64,000 nucleotides of DNA, taken from the NCBI RefSeq assembly GCF_000518885.1, contig NZ_JAEL01000011.1, positions 21,730 through 85,729 on the forward strand, given 5' to 3'. Made by a program: the position numbers and the translations under genes. Below are positions 18,966-28,887 of the stretch, piece by piece (positions within the stretch are counted from its first letter, which is position 1; every line of letters begins with the position of its first letter). Origin of the DNA: Bacillus sp. J33 (GTDB taxonomy: Bacteria; Bacillota; Bacilli; Bacillales; Cytobacillaceae). The notes beneath the pieces were generated by a model. It ran no database searches. It was not told the DNA's origin and saw only the letters and a list, made by a program, of their open reading frames with translations.

Positions 18966-20885
18966 TTATTCCTGATCACCGAAATACAGGCGGATGGTTG
19001 ATCCTTCTTTAAGCTTTATACCCGGCTGCGGCGTTTGCTTAACCACTGTATTGCCTGTTCCGCTTGCATCGATTTTCAAGTTCAGATACAGCTCTCCCAA
19101 ATCCTTCTTAGTCATACCAACCATGTCAGGAACTTCAATCATTGGGGAGTCCATCCAGGTCAGCTCCTTTTCGATTTGGTCTTTTCTTGGCTTTACCCCC
19201 ATAGCGCGCAGACTGTCCCCCATTATTTCACCAACAATAGGTGCGGCAACGACTCCCCCAAACTGAACAGTTCCCTTCGGATTATCAACTGCCACATATA
19301 CAACCAGCTGCGGGTCATCGGCTGGAGCAAAACCGATAAAAGAAACAATATGATTATTTTCCAGGTAACGGCCATTTTGAGCTTTTTGGGCAGTACCTGT
19401 TTTTCCTCCAACCCGGTAACCGTCCACGAATGCCTTTTTACCAGAACCTTTCGCAACTACATTTTCAAGGGCATACCTGATTTCATTTGATGTTTCCTCT
19501 GAGATTACTTTTCTTTTCGCCTCTGGAGACTTTTTCATCAGTATTTCACCGTTAGCAGGATTAATCAGCTCTTTGGCAATATAAGGCGTATAAAGGGTTC
19601 CGCCATTGACGGCTGCTGAAATAGCCGCTACCTGCTGGATCGGCGTGACAGAAACACCCTGTCCAAATGCAGTAGTTGCTTGCTCAACAGGTCCCACACG
19701 ATCAAGGTTAAACAAAATCCCCTTTCCTTCACCCTGAAGGTCAATGCCCGTTTTTTCCCCAAAGCCAAAGTCACGGATATATTTAAATAATTTTTCTTTG
19801 CCCAATCTTTCTCCCAGCTCTACAAAGCCAGGGTTACAGGAGTTTTGTACAACTTCAAGGTAGGTCTGGCTGCCATGTCCGCCTTTCTTCCAGCACCTTA
19901 GCCTTGCACCGCCAACTTCAACGAACCCCGGATCATGGAAATGATCTTTTTCCAAATCCACCTTTCCTTCTTCCAAGGCTGCAGCCAGAGTAATGATCTT
20001 AAAAGTGGACCCCGGTTCGTATGTACTCCAGATTGGAAGGTTCCGGTTGTAAATTTCAGGCGGAACGTTTCTAAAATTGGCAGGATCAAAATCCGGCCTG
20101 CTCGCCATAGCAAGGATTTCCCCATTATTGGGGTTCATGGCAATAGCAATAATTCCATCAGGGTTATATTCAGCCTGGGCAATATCAAGCTCCCTCTCAA
20201 CAATCGTTTGGATTTTTGAATCTATCGTCAGTTTTAGATCCATTCCATCCACTGGAGGCTTGTAGTCATCAGCCATATCATTCATGCGCTCCCCTTTGGC
20301 GTTTGCATAAAATTTTACCGAGCCTTCTTTTCCTTTAAGTTCTTTATCGTAATATAACTCAAGGCCCATTAGACCCTGATTGTCAATTCCTGCGAAACCG
20401 AGCACATGGGAAAGGTAATTCCCAAATGGATAATGGCGTTTGGAATCTTCTCCAATATAAATGCCTTCTATTTCCAAAGCACGGATTTCTTTTGCTTTTT
20501 CATGGGAGATTTTTCGCCCTTCAGGAATTTTTACACTGGATGCTTTTTTAGTAATAAGCTGGTAGGCTTTTTCTTTTGACATATTTAAGACGGCCGCCAA
20601 TTTTTCCGATGCATCTGCCGGATCCTTTATTTGCCTTGGAACTACATATACAGTTGGTGCACTGACATTAGTGGCAAGCGGAACACCATTCCGATCCACA
20701 ATTTCCCCTCTCTCAGGTTCGAAAGGGATATCTCTGCTCCAAAGCTCCTTTGCACCATCCGTAAGCATATTGCCAAGAAAAAACTGTACATACCCAAGGC
20801 GCAAATCAATAATAAAAAAGATAAGAATACCAACGAACAAAGCTACAGTCAACCGTTTCCGAACGGTTACATTTGAAACACGCAT
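18966..20885 (-). CDS. spoVD: Stage V sporulation protein D, class B penicillin-binding protein
   Basis: This 639-residue protein has one N-terminal transmembrane helix, a PBP dimerisation domain (ERGEIVDRNGVPLATN), a transpeptidase domain with the active-site STYEPGSTFKI near residue 290, SCN and KTGTAQ motifs, and one C-terminal PASTA domain (about residues 580-639). SpoVD crosslinks spore cortex peptidoglycan in partnership with SpoVE. ATG 20885 follows AAGGAGG. Position between pbpB and murE matches spoVD of B. subtilis. Confidence 0.95.
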   Translation of the reverse strand: MRVSNVTVRKRLTVALFVGILIFFIIDLRLGYVQFFLGNMLTDGAKELWSRDIPFEPERGEIVDRNGVPLATNVSAPTVYVVPRQIKDPADASEKLAAVLNMSKEKAYQLITKKASSVKIPEGRKISHEKAKEIRALEIEGIYIGEDSKRHYPFGNYLSHVLGFAGIDNQGLMGLELYYDKELKGKEGSVKFYANAKGERMNDMADDYKPPVDGMDLKLTIDSKIQTIVERELDIAQAEYNPDGIIAIAMNPNNGEILAMASRPDFDPANFRNVPPEIYNRNLPIWSTYEPGSTFKIITLAAALEEGKVDLEKDHFHDPGFVEVGGARLRCWKKGGHGSQTYLEVVQNSCNPGFVELGERLGKEKLFKYIRDFGFGEKTGIDLQGEGKGILFNLDRVGPVEQATTAFGQGVSVTPIQQVAAISAAVNGGTLYTPYIAKELINPANGEILMKKSPEAKRKVISEETSNEIRYALENVVAKGSGKKAFVDGYRVGGKTGTAQKAQNGRYLENNHIVSFIGFAPADDPQLVVYVAVDNPKGTVQFGGVVAAPIVGEIMGDSLRAMGVKPRKDQIEKELTWMDSPMIEVPDMVGMTKKDLGELYLNLKIDASGTGNTVVKQTPQPGIKLKEGSTIRLYFGDQE

Positions 20886-20979
20886 GTACGAACGAACCTC
20901 CTTAGATTATGGCTCGTTCCAATATATGCTTGTACCTATATGAATAGAACGCACTGCCTCACAGTCAGTGCGTTCCAGC

Positions 20980-23202
20980 TTAATCTAAGACCTCTTCCGT
21001 TTCTTCCTGTCCAGCTTCTTCTATTTCCGGATCTTCCGTAAATTTTTGTACAGGCCGTTCAAGTTCGACGACTAAGTAATCTCCTTCTTTTAAAGGGGCG
21101 CCTGCATTCAAATTTTGTTTTACCACATAGCCATTGCCAACTGTATTAAGCTTTAAGTTCGCCAATTTTGCTACTTTCATTACGTCTCTTAATGACCAGC
21201 CATTCATGTCGGGTACTGTTAATTCGCCATCTGTTTTCAGGACAACTCTTTCTCCTTCAAGCAAATTATACATATTCCCGGGAACCTGCCTCTCCACTTT
21301 ATTTCCTTTCCCAAGCACAATAGGTTCAAATCCGGATTTCTCCAATACCTTTTTTGCCTCTTCAACTGTTTGCCCTTCCACTTCCGGTGTATGTTCCGAA
21401 TTGATCTTTTGTTTTTTGGAAGGTTCAATATTCAGATATTGCAAACTGCTTTTCATTACAGGAGTGAAAATTTTGGAAACCGGCTCAGCACCATTTGTGC
21501 TGAGATCTATGTCAGGCTGCTGCACAGCAACATAGATAATCAATTCGGGATCATCTTTTGGCGCCATGCCCAAGAAGGAAAAGATAAAGTTTTCATGACC
21601 GGTTAGATATCCCCCTCCATTAGGATTAGGAATTTGTGCGGTACCCGTTTTCCCGGCTACCTCATAGCCTTCAATGTTATAGCGTTTATAGCCTGTGCCA
21701 TTTTCAGAAGAAACCACTGTCTCCAGAATATCTCTTGTTTTTTTCGCTGCCTCCGGTGATATTGGGTTAGCTTTTACCTTTGGCTTTGATTCTTTTACTA
21801 CTTCTTTTTTATCGCTATCTACAATTCTGCTGATTACATAGGGCTGCATCATTTTTCCGTCATTGGCGATGGCTGTAGCTGCCTGTATTTGCTGAATAGG
21901 TGTAATGGCAGAGCCCTGGCCGAATCCGGTAGTAACCTTATCAAGAGGCCACTCGTATACGATATTCCCTCCTGTTTCATTTGGCAGATCAATTCCTGTC
22001 GGATCTTCAAATCCAAATTTTGTTAGATATTCTCTATACTTCTCATATCCAAGTTTTTCTTTAACTATTTTAGCAAAAGCCACATTGGAAGAGCGCTGGA
22101 CGCCTTCAAGATAAGTAATATTTCCCCATCCTCGTCCCTCATTATGGTCACGAATCGCCGGGGAATTTTCTGTTACTTTATAGCTGCCTGATTTATACCA
22201 TTCATTCGGGTTAAAAACCCCCTCTTCAATGGCCGCTGCCAATGTGAAAATTTTCATTGTTGAGCCTGGCTCATAAGAGTTTTCAATAACTTCATTATGC
22301 CAGGTTTTTTCAATGCCTTCTTTTGTTTTTGGGTGGAAGGAAGGCCTTTGTCCCATAGCGAGGATTTCACCTGTTTTGGCATCAGCAACAACGGCAACCA
22401 TTTTCTTTGGCTTATACTCCTTGTCCACTTTATTCATTGAGTCTTCAAGGAAGGTTTGGATTTTTTTATCAATTGTCAAATAGACATTTTTCCCATTTTG
22501 GGCTGGCTTGATCATTTGATCTCCATTAGGAAGAAGGTAGCCCCAAATGTCACTTTCATAGCTGAACTTCCCATCCTTGCCTGTCAGAATATCATTTAGA
22601 CTCTGCTCCAACCCCAGCATTCCTACAGTATCCGTTTTATTTTTGCCGTTTCCCTTCTTTTCTACGTACCCTATTAAATGAGAAGCAAAGACTCCATTAG
22701 GATAGAAACGCTTGGAGTCTGTAATAAATGTTATTCCTGGCAGTTCCATGTCTTCAATTTTACGCTTTGTATTTAATGGAAGATCCCTGCCGGCTTTGCC
22801 GAATTCCACCTGAAAGGGAGTCTCCCCATCTTTTGTTTTCTTAGTGAGAGTTCTATAAATCTCCGACTCTTCCATATCGATTACATCAGATAGAGCCTTT
22901 GCTGTTTTTTCAGGATCCTTCACGTAATCAGGCTTCATGCTCTTGTCCAATATCGCTACAAGCCTGTAGGAAACCGTATCCTCGGCAATAACCTCTCCAT
23001 TTCGGTCAAAAATGGTACCCCTGCTTGCTTCAATCGTTTTTTCCCGTTCATATTTTTGCTGGGCTTTGGCAGCAAGGACTTGCCCATCAGCTTCTCCGGT
23101 TACCTGGATAGATAAAAAACGGAAAAGCAATACAAAAAAGAGCAGGCTGAATATTAGGAATAATATCGCTGCTCCAAAATTTATATTTGGCTGTTTTTTC
23201 AT
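20980..23202 (-). CDS. pbpB: Penicillin-binding protein 2B, septal transpeptidase
   Basis: This 740-residue class B PBP has an N-terminal membrane anchor, dimerisation domain (ASRGTIFDRNGEVIAED), transpeptidase motifs ENSYEPGSTMKI near residue 310, SSN and KTGTAQ, two C-terminal PASTA domains (about 590-715) and an acidic tail. It is the essential divisome transpeptidase that works with FtsW. Its ATG (23202) overlaps the ftsL stop by one base (TGATG); a TTG one codon earlier is possible. A 10-bp inverted repeat (GAACGCACTG...) lies just past the stop at 20946-20974, without a T-run. Confidence 0.96.
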   Translation of the reverse strand: MKKQPNINFGAAILFLIFSLLFFVLLFRFLSIQVTGEADGQVLAAKAQQKYEREKTIEASRGTIFDRNGEVIAEDTVSYRLVAILDKSMKPDYVKDPEKTAKALSDVIDMEESEIYRTLTKKTKDGETPFQVEFGKAGRDLPLNTKRKIEDMELPGITFITDSKRFYPNGVFASHLIGYVEKKGNGKNKTDTVGMLGLEQSLNDILTGKDGKFSYESDIWGYLLPNGDQMIKPAQNGKNVYLTIDKKIQTFLEDSMNKVDKEYKPKKMVAVVADAKTGEILAMGQRPSFHPKTKEGIEKTWHNEVIENSYEPGSTMKIFTLAAAIEEGVFNPNEWYKSGSYKVTENSPAIRDHNEGRGWGNITYLEGVQRSSNVAFAKIVKEKLGYEKYREYLTKFGFEDPTGIDLPNETGGNIVYEWPLDKVTTGFGQGSAITPIQQIQAATAIANDGKMMQPYVISRIVDSDKKEVVKESKPKVKANPISPEAAKKTRDILETVVSSENGTGYKRYNIEGYEVAGKTGTAQIPNPNGGGYLTGHENFIFSFLGMAPKDDPELIIYVAVQQPDIDLSTNGAEPVSKIFTPVMKSSLQYLNIEPSKKQKINSEHTPEVEGQTVEEAKKVLEKSGFEPIVLGKGNKVERQVPGNMYNLLEGERVVLKTDGELTVPDMNGWSLRDVMKVAKLANLKLNTVGNGYVVKQNLNAGAPLKEGDYLVVELERPVQKFTEDPEIEEAGQEETEEVLD

Positions 23203-23567
23203 CAATCTTCCACAACCTTGACATTATTTCCGCTAAATTTTAATCCCATTTCTTCTGCTTTAGCCTTGATACGCTCATATGTACTTAGCTCGCTGACCTG
23301 CATTTTCAGATCCCCATTTACCTTCATCTGGTCCTGAATTGCTTTTTCGGTTTGCTGAATCTCTTTATTCACTTCGTAAATGGCGGCTTGGTTTGATACC
23401 ATTTGGACTGCACCGAAACAAACGATGCCGGTGAAAGCAAGACCAAGAATCTTTTCGCCCGGAGAGAGCCAAGGCTTTTTTGATTTTAACTTTTTGGGGG
23501 CTTCGACTGGTTGGGTTTGCTGCTGGAATTGCTGTTCTTCCTGAATTTTTCGTGCTAAATTGCTCAT
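23202..23567 (-). CDS. ftsL: Cell division protein FtsL
   Basis: This 121-residue bitopic protein has a charged cytoplasmic N-terminus of about 38 residues, one transmembrane segment (ILGLAFTGIVCFGAVQMV), and an extracellular leucine-zipper-like coiled coil (IYEVNKEIQQTEKAIQDQMK). It forms the DivIC-FtsL-DivIB complex. ATG 23567 follows CAGGAGGGAAATT. Translationally coupled to pbpB. Confidence 0.95.
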   Translation of the reverse strand: MSNLARKIQEEQQFQQQTQPVEAPKKLKSKKPWLSPGEKILGLAFTGIVCFGAVQMVSNQAAIYEVNKEIQQTEKAIQDQMKVNGDLKMQVSELSTYERIKAKAEEMGLKFSGNNVKVVED

Positions 23568-23621
23568 AATTTCCCTCCTGCTTTTTAATTTTTATCTTAA
23601 TCCTTGATAGACCGTGATTGC

Positions 23622-24554
23622 TTATAGTTTTTCCGCTATTCGCAGCTTTGCAGATCTAGCGCGGTTATTGTGTTCCAGCTCTTCCTCTGAAGGAAGGATC
23701 GGTTTTCTGTTAATTAGCTTTAAAGCTGGTTTATATTCGTCAGGAATAATCGGCAGGCCTGGAGGCAAATTCGGTGTTTCACTAGCTTTTTTAAATGTAG
23801 CTTTGCAGATTCTATCCTCTAATGAATGGAAAGTGATGACACTGATCCTTCCCTTCGGATTCAGAATATCGATGGCCTGCTGCAGTGAATTCTCAAATAC
23901 GCCAAGTTCATCATTAACAGCAATCCTAATAGCCTGAAACACTCTTTTTGCAGGATGTCCGCCTTTCCTCCTCGCAGGAGCAGGTATGGCATCCTTGATG
24001 ATTTCAACAAGCTGCCCTGTAGTTTCAATAGGAGCTTCCGCTCTGGCCGCTTCAATTTTTCTCGCAATTTGCTTAGAGAACTTTTCTTCTCCATAGCGGA
24101 AGAAAATTTTTACAAGTTCTGCATAATCCCAGCTGTTTACCACATCATAGGCTGAAAGCTCTGCATCTGTGTCCATCCTCATATCCAGCGGGGCATCATT
24201 GTGATAACTGAACCCCCGTTCCGGTGTATCCAGTTGAGGGGAAGAGACGCCAAGATCGTATAATACACCGTCAACTTTTTGAACACCCAAATTATCCAAT
24301 TCTTCCTGAAGATACTTAAAGTTGCTTTTAATAATTGTTATTCTGTCTCCATATTTAGCCAGTTTTTCTTTTGCATGGGCGATCGCTGTATCATCCTGGT
24401 CAAAAGCGTATAGCTTTCCATTATCAGAAAGCTGAGAAAGAATAAGCTCACTATGGCCTGCACCACCAAGGGTACAATCCACATACACTCCATCGGGATG
24501 AATATTTAAGCCATCGACCGTTTCCTTTAATAGTACTGTTGTATGATCAAACAT
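23622..24554 (-). CDS. rsmH: 16S rRNA (cytosine(1402)-N4)-methyltransferase RsmH
   Basis: The 310-residue SAM-dependent methyltransferase (formerly MraW) modifies C1402 of 16S rRNA. Motifs: [15 protein letters not shown] at the start, [16 protein letters not shown] (SAM binding), [39 protein letters not shown] 24554 fits the family; the upstream TTG at 24578 would place the GGAAAGGTGG ribosome site inside the gene. Second gene of the mra/dcw cluster. Confidence 0.97.
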   Translation of the reverse strand: MFDHTTVLLKETVDGLNIHPDGVYVDCTLGGAGHSELILSQLSDNGKLYAFDQDDTAIAHAKEKLAKYGDRITIIKSNFKYLQEELDNLGVQKVDGVLYDLGVSSPQLDTPERGFSYHNDAPLDMRMDTDAELSAYDVVNSWDYAELVKIFFRYGEEKFSKQIARKIEAARAEAPIETTGQLVEIIKDAIPAPARRKGGHPAKRVFQAIRIAVNDELGVFENSLQQAIDILNPKGRISVITFHSLEDRICKATFKKASETPNLPPGLPIIPDEYKPALKLINRKPILPSEEELEHNNRARSAKLRIAEKL

Positions 24555-24678
24555 CGTTGTTTGTTTCCACCTTTCCAATTCCGAAATCTTTAGATGCCTA
24601 AAGCCAGCATCTGGAGCTAGATAGCCATCTTTGCAAGAAAATAAATATACGGGAAATTATATTAATAAAACATTCCCA

Positions 24679-25110
24679 TTATATATCAAACCCAATCATA
24701 TTTTCTGCAATATCAGCAAAAGATTCCTCTGATTCTGCAAAATAATCTTCCCAAAGATTCTTGCTCCATATCTCAATCCGATTGGAAACGCCCAGTACTA
24801 CACATTCTTTTTCCAATTTTGCATATTGCAGAAGCGGGGAAGCAATATTTATTCTTCCTTGCTTGTCTATTTCACATTCAGTGGCACCTGAAAAGAAAAA
24901 ACGGGTAAAGGCACGGGCATCTTTCTTTGTAAGAGGCAAACCTTTTAATTTTTCTTCAAGCAGCCTCCACTCATCCATCGGGTAGCCAAACAAACATTGA
25001 TCAAGTCCCCGGGTCAAAACAAATGTCTCGCCCAAGTTATCACGGAACTTGGCAGGCACAATAAGACGGCCTTTATTATCAACGTTATGATGGAACTCAC
25101 CCATGAACAT
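24679..25110 (-). CDS. mraZ: Transcriptional regulator MraZ
   Basis: The 143-residue protein has two SpoVT/AbrB-like DNA-binding half-domains ([20 protein letters not shown] and [22 protein letters not shown]). MraZ binds direct repeats in its own promoter and controls the mra/dcw cluster. ATG 25110 gives the usual 143-residue length (MFMGEFHHN); in-frame sequence up to 25125 has no support. GTGG repeats at exact 10-bp spacing lie just upstream and are probable binding sites. Confidence 0.97.
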   Translation of the reverse strand: MFMGEFHHNVDNKGRLIVPAKFRDNLGETFVLTRGLDQCLFGYPMDEWRLLEEKLKGLPLTKKDARAFTRFFFSGATECEIDKQGRINIASPLLQYAKLEKECVVLGVSNRIEIWSKNLWEDYFAESEESFADIAENMIGFDI

Positions 25111-25142
25111 ACCCACTGCACCCACTTTCTAACTCAAATGTA

Positions 25143-25166
25143 CCACAATCCCCCACTTTCCTCCAC
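25143..25166 (-). promoter_or_regulatory. Candidate MraZ boxes, three GTGG repeats at 10-bp spacing
   Basis: On the minus strand GTGG begins at 25166, 25156 and 25146, exactly one helical turn apart, upstream of the mraZ start. GTGGG occurs twice more directly before the ATG. MraZ of other bacteria binds TGGG-type repeats spaced by 10 bp. A TAGAAT -10-like hexamer lies just upstream, but no clear -35 is visible. Confidence 0.65.
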
Positions 25167-25350
25167 ATGTTTTTAATTATTCTACCACTCCATTTAAAAT
25201 CCTGCCTCCTTAAGGCTTTTCTCCATTTTTCCGTTCGTCTTTTTATTACAATTTCTTTAAGGGCTTTACTATTTTTTCAAACCCTGCAACAAACTTCTTA
25301 AATGTTGGCATATTAAGATTTAGTTGTTTTTTCCTTTCAATTAATAAGAT

Positions 25351-25379
25351 AAAAAAAGCCTTATCCAGATGGATAAGGC
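25351..25379 (-). terminator. Terminator of bshC
   Basis: GCCTTATCC (25358-25366) pairs with GGATAAGGC (25371-25379), followed on the minus strand by TTTTTTT. It lies 20 bp past the bshC stop and separates bshC from mraZ. Confidence 0.85.
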
Positions 25380-25398
25380 AGAAGAATATTAGCGAATA

Positions 25399-27033
25399 TT
25401 AAATTTTTATGACTTTGTGTGTCCCATCAAACTTAAATGGATTTTCGAGCAAATCATGCAAAAAGCCCAAGCCATATTTGTTGATGTAGTAAAATCCGTT
25501 CCATACCCTCTCCTGTGGAGATCCAGCCGGCCTTAAGGAATTTCCTACTTTTTCATATTTTTTGGTGATTACTTCATGCTTTTGCTGTATCGCCATTTGG
25601 ATCCTTTTCTCCATAAAATCCATCTGCTTAATGAGAAGTTCCTCGTTTTTCTTTAACATTGGAAGCATGGAATGTGCTTCCATCTCCGTTAAATCCTTTA
25701 TGAACTTATAATTATTCTGTAATTGTTCTTTTGTTTTCCTGAACTGCTCTTCTATGCTTTCATTCTTTATATGCTCCAGATAATTCTCTTTTTCCTCTTC
25801 AATGCCTGAGGAAAGCACTTTTTGCAAATCAAGATCTAATTCCTTCAAGTCGCTTTCAATCGACCGCTCCAGAAAGGTTATATTTAGCCGCGGCACAATT
25901 GGGGGCATTTTCATTCCAAAACACTCAAAAGCAGTCTTGAGCTCCGCCCAATAGGCAATTTCCCCCGGCCCGGCTATAAATGCCAGCGTTGGAAACAGAC
26001 ATTCCTGTGTAATAGGCCTTGTCACAACATTATTGCTTAACCTTTCAGGGTATTTTTCAGCCACCGCCAAAAGCTCTTTCATTGTAAATTCGTGGAAGCA
26101 TTCCTTTCCTGTAAACACATTTTTTTCTTGATTGTATTCAAGAAGTATTCTTTCCTTATGCTTCTCATCATAATAGAATAGGTTTGCTGCATTCTCACGA
26201 ATCTCAATTGTGTTAGGAAATCCGGCAAGACCTAACTGATTTTGCTGATCTTTCACCCTTTTGGTTATTTCCCCATAGCTTTCAATCTGTTTTGCAAAAA
26301 TGTCTCTTTCAAGCATCCGCAAATTGGGATCACCCGAATCAACAAGCAGCAGTCCGGTATCTTTAAACAAGTGCATCATGATTCCTGCAAAAAAGTCAAC
26401 AAAGCTTTCAGATTGATTGATTGTTTCATTCAATATTTCAAGAAGGCCTTTTGTATATTGAGTTTCACCAAATGATTCAATGATCCCCTCGACCCATACC
26501 TTGCACTTTTCACGATCCAAATTAATAGCAGAAATCATTCTCTTCTCAAGTATCTTTTCAGGATAGATCACTTTTTCCATTTTGTTATTATTTTCAATAA
26601 AGACATGGTTGACTTCCTGATAATCATGGTCCTCACCTGCTATCCAGAACACGGGTATCACTGGAACACCTAACTCTTTTTCCTTTTGTTTAGAAAGTGA
26701 GATTATTGAAATGATTTTATGTATGGTATAAAGCGGGCCTGTCAAAATACCAGCCTGCTGTCCGCCAATAATAACCGTACTATTGTCTTGTTTCAGCCTC
26801 TCAAGTGACTTTTGAACAGCTGAAGATCCCGGAAAGCGATCCATAAACTTTCCAATACAATCAGAAAGTTCATTTCTTTTAAATGACCGATCCTTCAATT
26901 CACTTAACCGTACTTTAAAATCCGAGGAAGAGTTATAGCGATAGTGGAAAAACTGCATAAGTTCTTCTGCTTGGGCAGTATAATCTGTTGCAAACCGGTT
27001 TGTAGCCGGCAATGAGAGATTAAGAATCTCCAT
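25399..27033 (-). CDS. bshC: Bacillithiol biosynthesis cysteine-adding enzyme BshC
   Basis: The 544-residue protein catalyses the last step of bacillithiol synthesis, adding cysteine to GlcN-malate. Recognised by VIIGGQQAGILTGPLYTIHK, VIPVFWIAGEDHDYQEVNHV, NNVVTRPITQE and FIAGPGEIAYWAELK, with a long coiled-coil region (about residues 400-500). ATG 27033 follows GAAAGGAAG; an extension to 27066 is not needed. In B. subtilis bshC also lies just upstream of mraZ. Confidence 0.95.
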   Translation of the reverse strand: MEILNLSLPATNRFATDYTAQAEELMQFFHYRYNSSSDFKVRLSELKDRSFKRNELSDCIGKFMDRFPGSSAVQKSLERLKQDNSTVIIGGQQAGILTGPLYTIHKIISIISLSKQKEKELGVPVIPVFWIAGEDHDYQEVNHVFIENNNKMEKVIYPEKILEKRMISAINLDREKCKVWVEGIIESFGETQYTKGLLEILNETINQSESFVDFFAGIMMHLFKDTGLLLVDSGDPNLRMLERDIFAKQIESYGEITKRVKDQQNQLGLAGFPNTIEIRENAANLFYYDEKHKERILLEYNQEKNVFTGKECFHEFTMKELLAVAEKYPERLSNNVVTRPITQECLFPTLAFIAGPGEIAYWAELKTAFECFGMKMPPIVPRLNITFLERSIESDLKELDLDLQKVLSSGIEEEKENYLEHIKNESIEEQFRKTKEQLQNNYKFIKDLTEMEAHSMLPMLKKNEELLIKQMDFMEKRIQMAIQQKHEVITKKYEKVGNSLRPAGSPQERVWNGFYYINKYGLGFLHDLLENPFKFDGTHKVIKI

Positions 27034-27068
27034 TAATGAACTTCCTTTCTCATAAACATTTTTCAAGG

Positions 27069-27298
27069 GCTGTTCAAAAAGTCCGGGAAAAATTGCAGCC
27101 GAATCTCATTGCACCCGATGTGCTAATCCGCCTTTCGCCACAGGATGCAGCGCCCTTTTTATAGGACAGCGCCTACCGCTCTTGTATTACTCCTAGCTTT
27201 TTCCTGAGAGCGATGATTGTTCACAGGGAGCTTTACTTGGTGCTCTAAGCTGCACTTCCTTGACCTTCTCGGCTCTTTTTGTCTTCCTTTTTTGAACT
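27069..27298. repeat. Structured intergenic block with GTTCAAAAA inverted ends, upstream of bshC
   Basis: The 371-bp spacer between bshC and the DUF3397 gene has no plausible gene. It contains a more GC-rich block bounded by inverted GTTCAAAAA (27072-27080) and TTTTTGAAC (27289-27297), with several internal short hairpins. It shares no core with the GGCTC-type repeat family in this window. No target duplication was found. It may be a single copy of another dispersed repeat or a bshC leader. Confidence 0.4.
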
Positions 27299-27404
27299 CA
27301 ATTAACTTTTCATCTTCTGAGTATATCATTGTCTTAAATGAAAAGAAAAAAACTTTGCTTACCTAAAGGTTTTAATTCTAGATGTTCAGGTCTTTATCCT
27401 ATAT

Positions 27405-27800
27405 TTAAGGGATAAATACAACCGCTGTTACCCTTTGAACCAGCCCAACAATGACGAGGACAACATACGCAGTAAAGTATAATAAAAAGTTGAATCGCCA
27501 AAACCCTTTAAACATTTTCCTCAGGTTTATTTCCTGTTTTGCCTTCCAATGAATAATAATAAAGATTACGGCTGTAACAAGCAATGATAAAAGAATGATC
27601 CACAAAAATGATTTATCCCAAATCACGATGATTAAAAAATGGACAGATAATATAAATAATAAAGTGCTGACATCCAAAGCAATATGAACCGACCTTTTAT
27701 GTTTTTTTGTTATTTGCTTGCTGATAATAAAAACAGCCAGATATCCCAAAAGCGGAATAGTAACTAAAGTCGCAATAAAAGCTGAAAACACTGTATTCAA
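27405..27800 (-). CDS. DUF3397 family membrane protein
   Basis: The 131-residue protein has four predicted transmembrane helices (TLVTIPLLGYLAVFII, LLFILSVHFLIIVIW, FLWIILLSLLVTAVIFII, LLYFTAYVVLVIVGL). It is a small conserved Bacillaceae membrane protein of unknown function. The TTG start at 27800 is preceded by AAGGGGGGGATAAG. It lies 13 bp downstream of panE and is probably co-transcribed with it. Confidence 0.75.
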   Translation of the reverse strand: MNTVFSAFIATLVTIPLLGYLAVFIISKQITKKHKRSVHIALDVSTLLFILSVHFLIIVIWDKSFLWIILLSLLVTAVIFIIIHWKAKQEINLRKMFKGFWRFNFLLYFTAYVVLVIVGLVQRVTAVVFIP

Positions 27801-27813
27801 CTTATCCCCCCCT

Positions 27814-28698
27814 TTACTCCTTCCCTTTTATAAGGCAATAAAGACTTTCAGAATATGGTGCAGCCAGCTTCCTATTATTTGCTTCTTCCAGGATGTACCC
27901 CAGGATGGCATCTATTTCTGTAGGCCTCCCTTCTTCAATATCCTTGAGCATAGAAGATTGGTTATTCCCAGTAGTCCTGCAAACCTTTTTCACATGAATA
28001 AGAGCTGCTTCTTTATCAGTGACCTCTATTATTGTGCATATCTCATCAAACAGTTTTAAAAACAGGCGATAATAAAATTCATTTTCCAGCAGTTCTCCAT
28101 TTCTGACACGAAGGACAGCAGTCAACGGATTAATAATCGAGTTAACGATCAGCTTTTCTGTTAGCATCTCTTTATAGTTATCATGAAAAACAAAAGGGAA
28201 ATCATTTGATTCAGGTTCAGAAATTTTTTGTAAAAAAGCTGCATCTCCCTTTATAGCAGCCAGCTTAGTTACGCCTATACCCGTATGCTTAACAGCATCT
28301 ATTCCCGCTTTCAAAGCGCCATGTTCCACACTCCCTACAAAAATTTGCTCCGCTTGAATGGTTTTTATCCATTTCAAATGCCCCATCCCATTTTGGAGAA
28401 ACAGCAATGACAGAGGACGAATAGGACAGGTTTTCTGTATTCTGCCAACAATATCTGGAATGCTATACTGTTTCACAGCAATGATTGTCAGTTCTTCCTC
28501 CCCAGCCCATTCTGAAATAAGCTTGGCGTGAATAGGTGCAGCAACTGTTTTTCCATCTCTTTCAAAAATAAGCCCCTCTGCATTCAGCCTTTTTGCCTGG
28601 CTGATATTTCTAACATAGATTCGGACGTTATGATGTTCGTTTAAGTAATAGGCAAATAAAAGGCCTATGGCGCCTCCGCCAATAATCGCAATCTTCAT
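27814..28698 (-). CDS. panE: 2-dehydropantoate 2-reductase
   Basis: The 294-residue NADPH-dependent reductase makes pantoate for coenzyme A synthesis. The N-terminal Rossmann motif MKIAIIGGGAIGLLFAYYL, LQNGMGH, and the C-terminal domain with the conserved lysine (TEKLIVNSIINPLTAVL) and SSMLKDIEEGRPTEIDAI are typical. ATG 28698 follows TGGAGCTGGAT. Corresponds to ylbQ in B. subtilis. A second ketopantoate reductase elsewhere cannot be ruled out. Confidence 0.9.
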   Translation of the reverse strand: MKIAIIGGGAIGLLFAYYLNEHHNVRIYVRNISQAKRLNAEGLIFERDGKTVAAPIHAKLISEWAGEEELTIIAVKQYSIPDIVGRIQKTCPIRPLSLLFLQNGMGHLKWIKTIQAEQIFVGSVEHGALKAGIDAVKHTGIGVTKLAAIKGDAAFLQKISEPESNDFPFVFHDNYKEMLTEKLIVNSIINPLTAVLRVRNGELLENEFYYRLFLKLFDEICTIIEVTDKEAALIHVKKVCRTTGNNQSSMLKDIEEGRPTEIDAILGYILEEANNRKLAAPYSESLYCLIKGKE

Positions 28699-28841
28699 AT
28701 CCAGCTCCAAAAATGTATTTATTTATATATGTTATATTTTATCAAAATCAACATAAAAAATGGATAAATTGGAATGTTTACACTTTTTTATGCCAGTTCT
28801 TAATTTTAAATTCCATCTTGAATTCAAGAATTCCTCTAAAA

Positions 28842-28876
28842 AAATCCCTTTTTCGGGAATCGAAAAAGGGATTTTT
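28842..28876 (-). terminator. Terminator of the acyl-CoA carboxylase operon
   Basis: AAATCCCTTTTTCG pairs with CGAAAAAGGGATTT around a 5-nt loop. On the minus strand the stem is followed by TTTTTTTAG. Confidence 0.85.
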
Positions 28877-28887
28877 TCTGGATACTA

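Noticed and set aside
20946..20974. Terminator after pbpB
   Set aside because: A good 10-bp inverted repeat is present, but no T-run follows on the minus strand; could be structural only.
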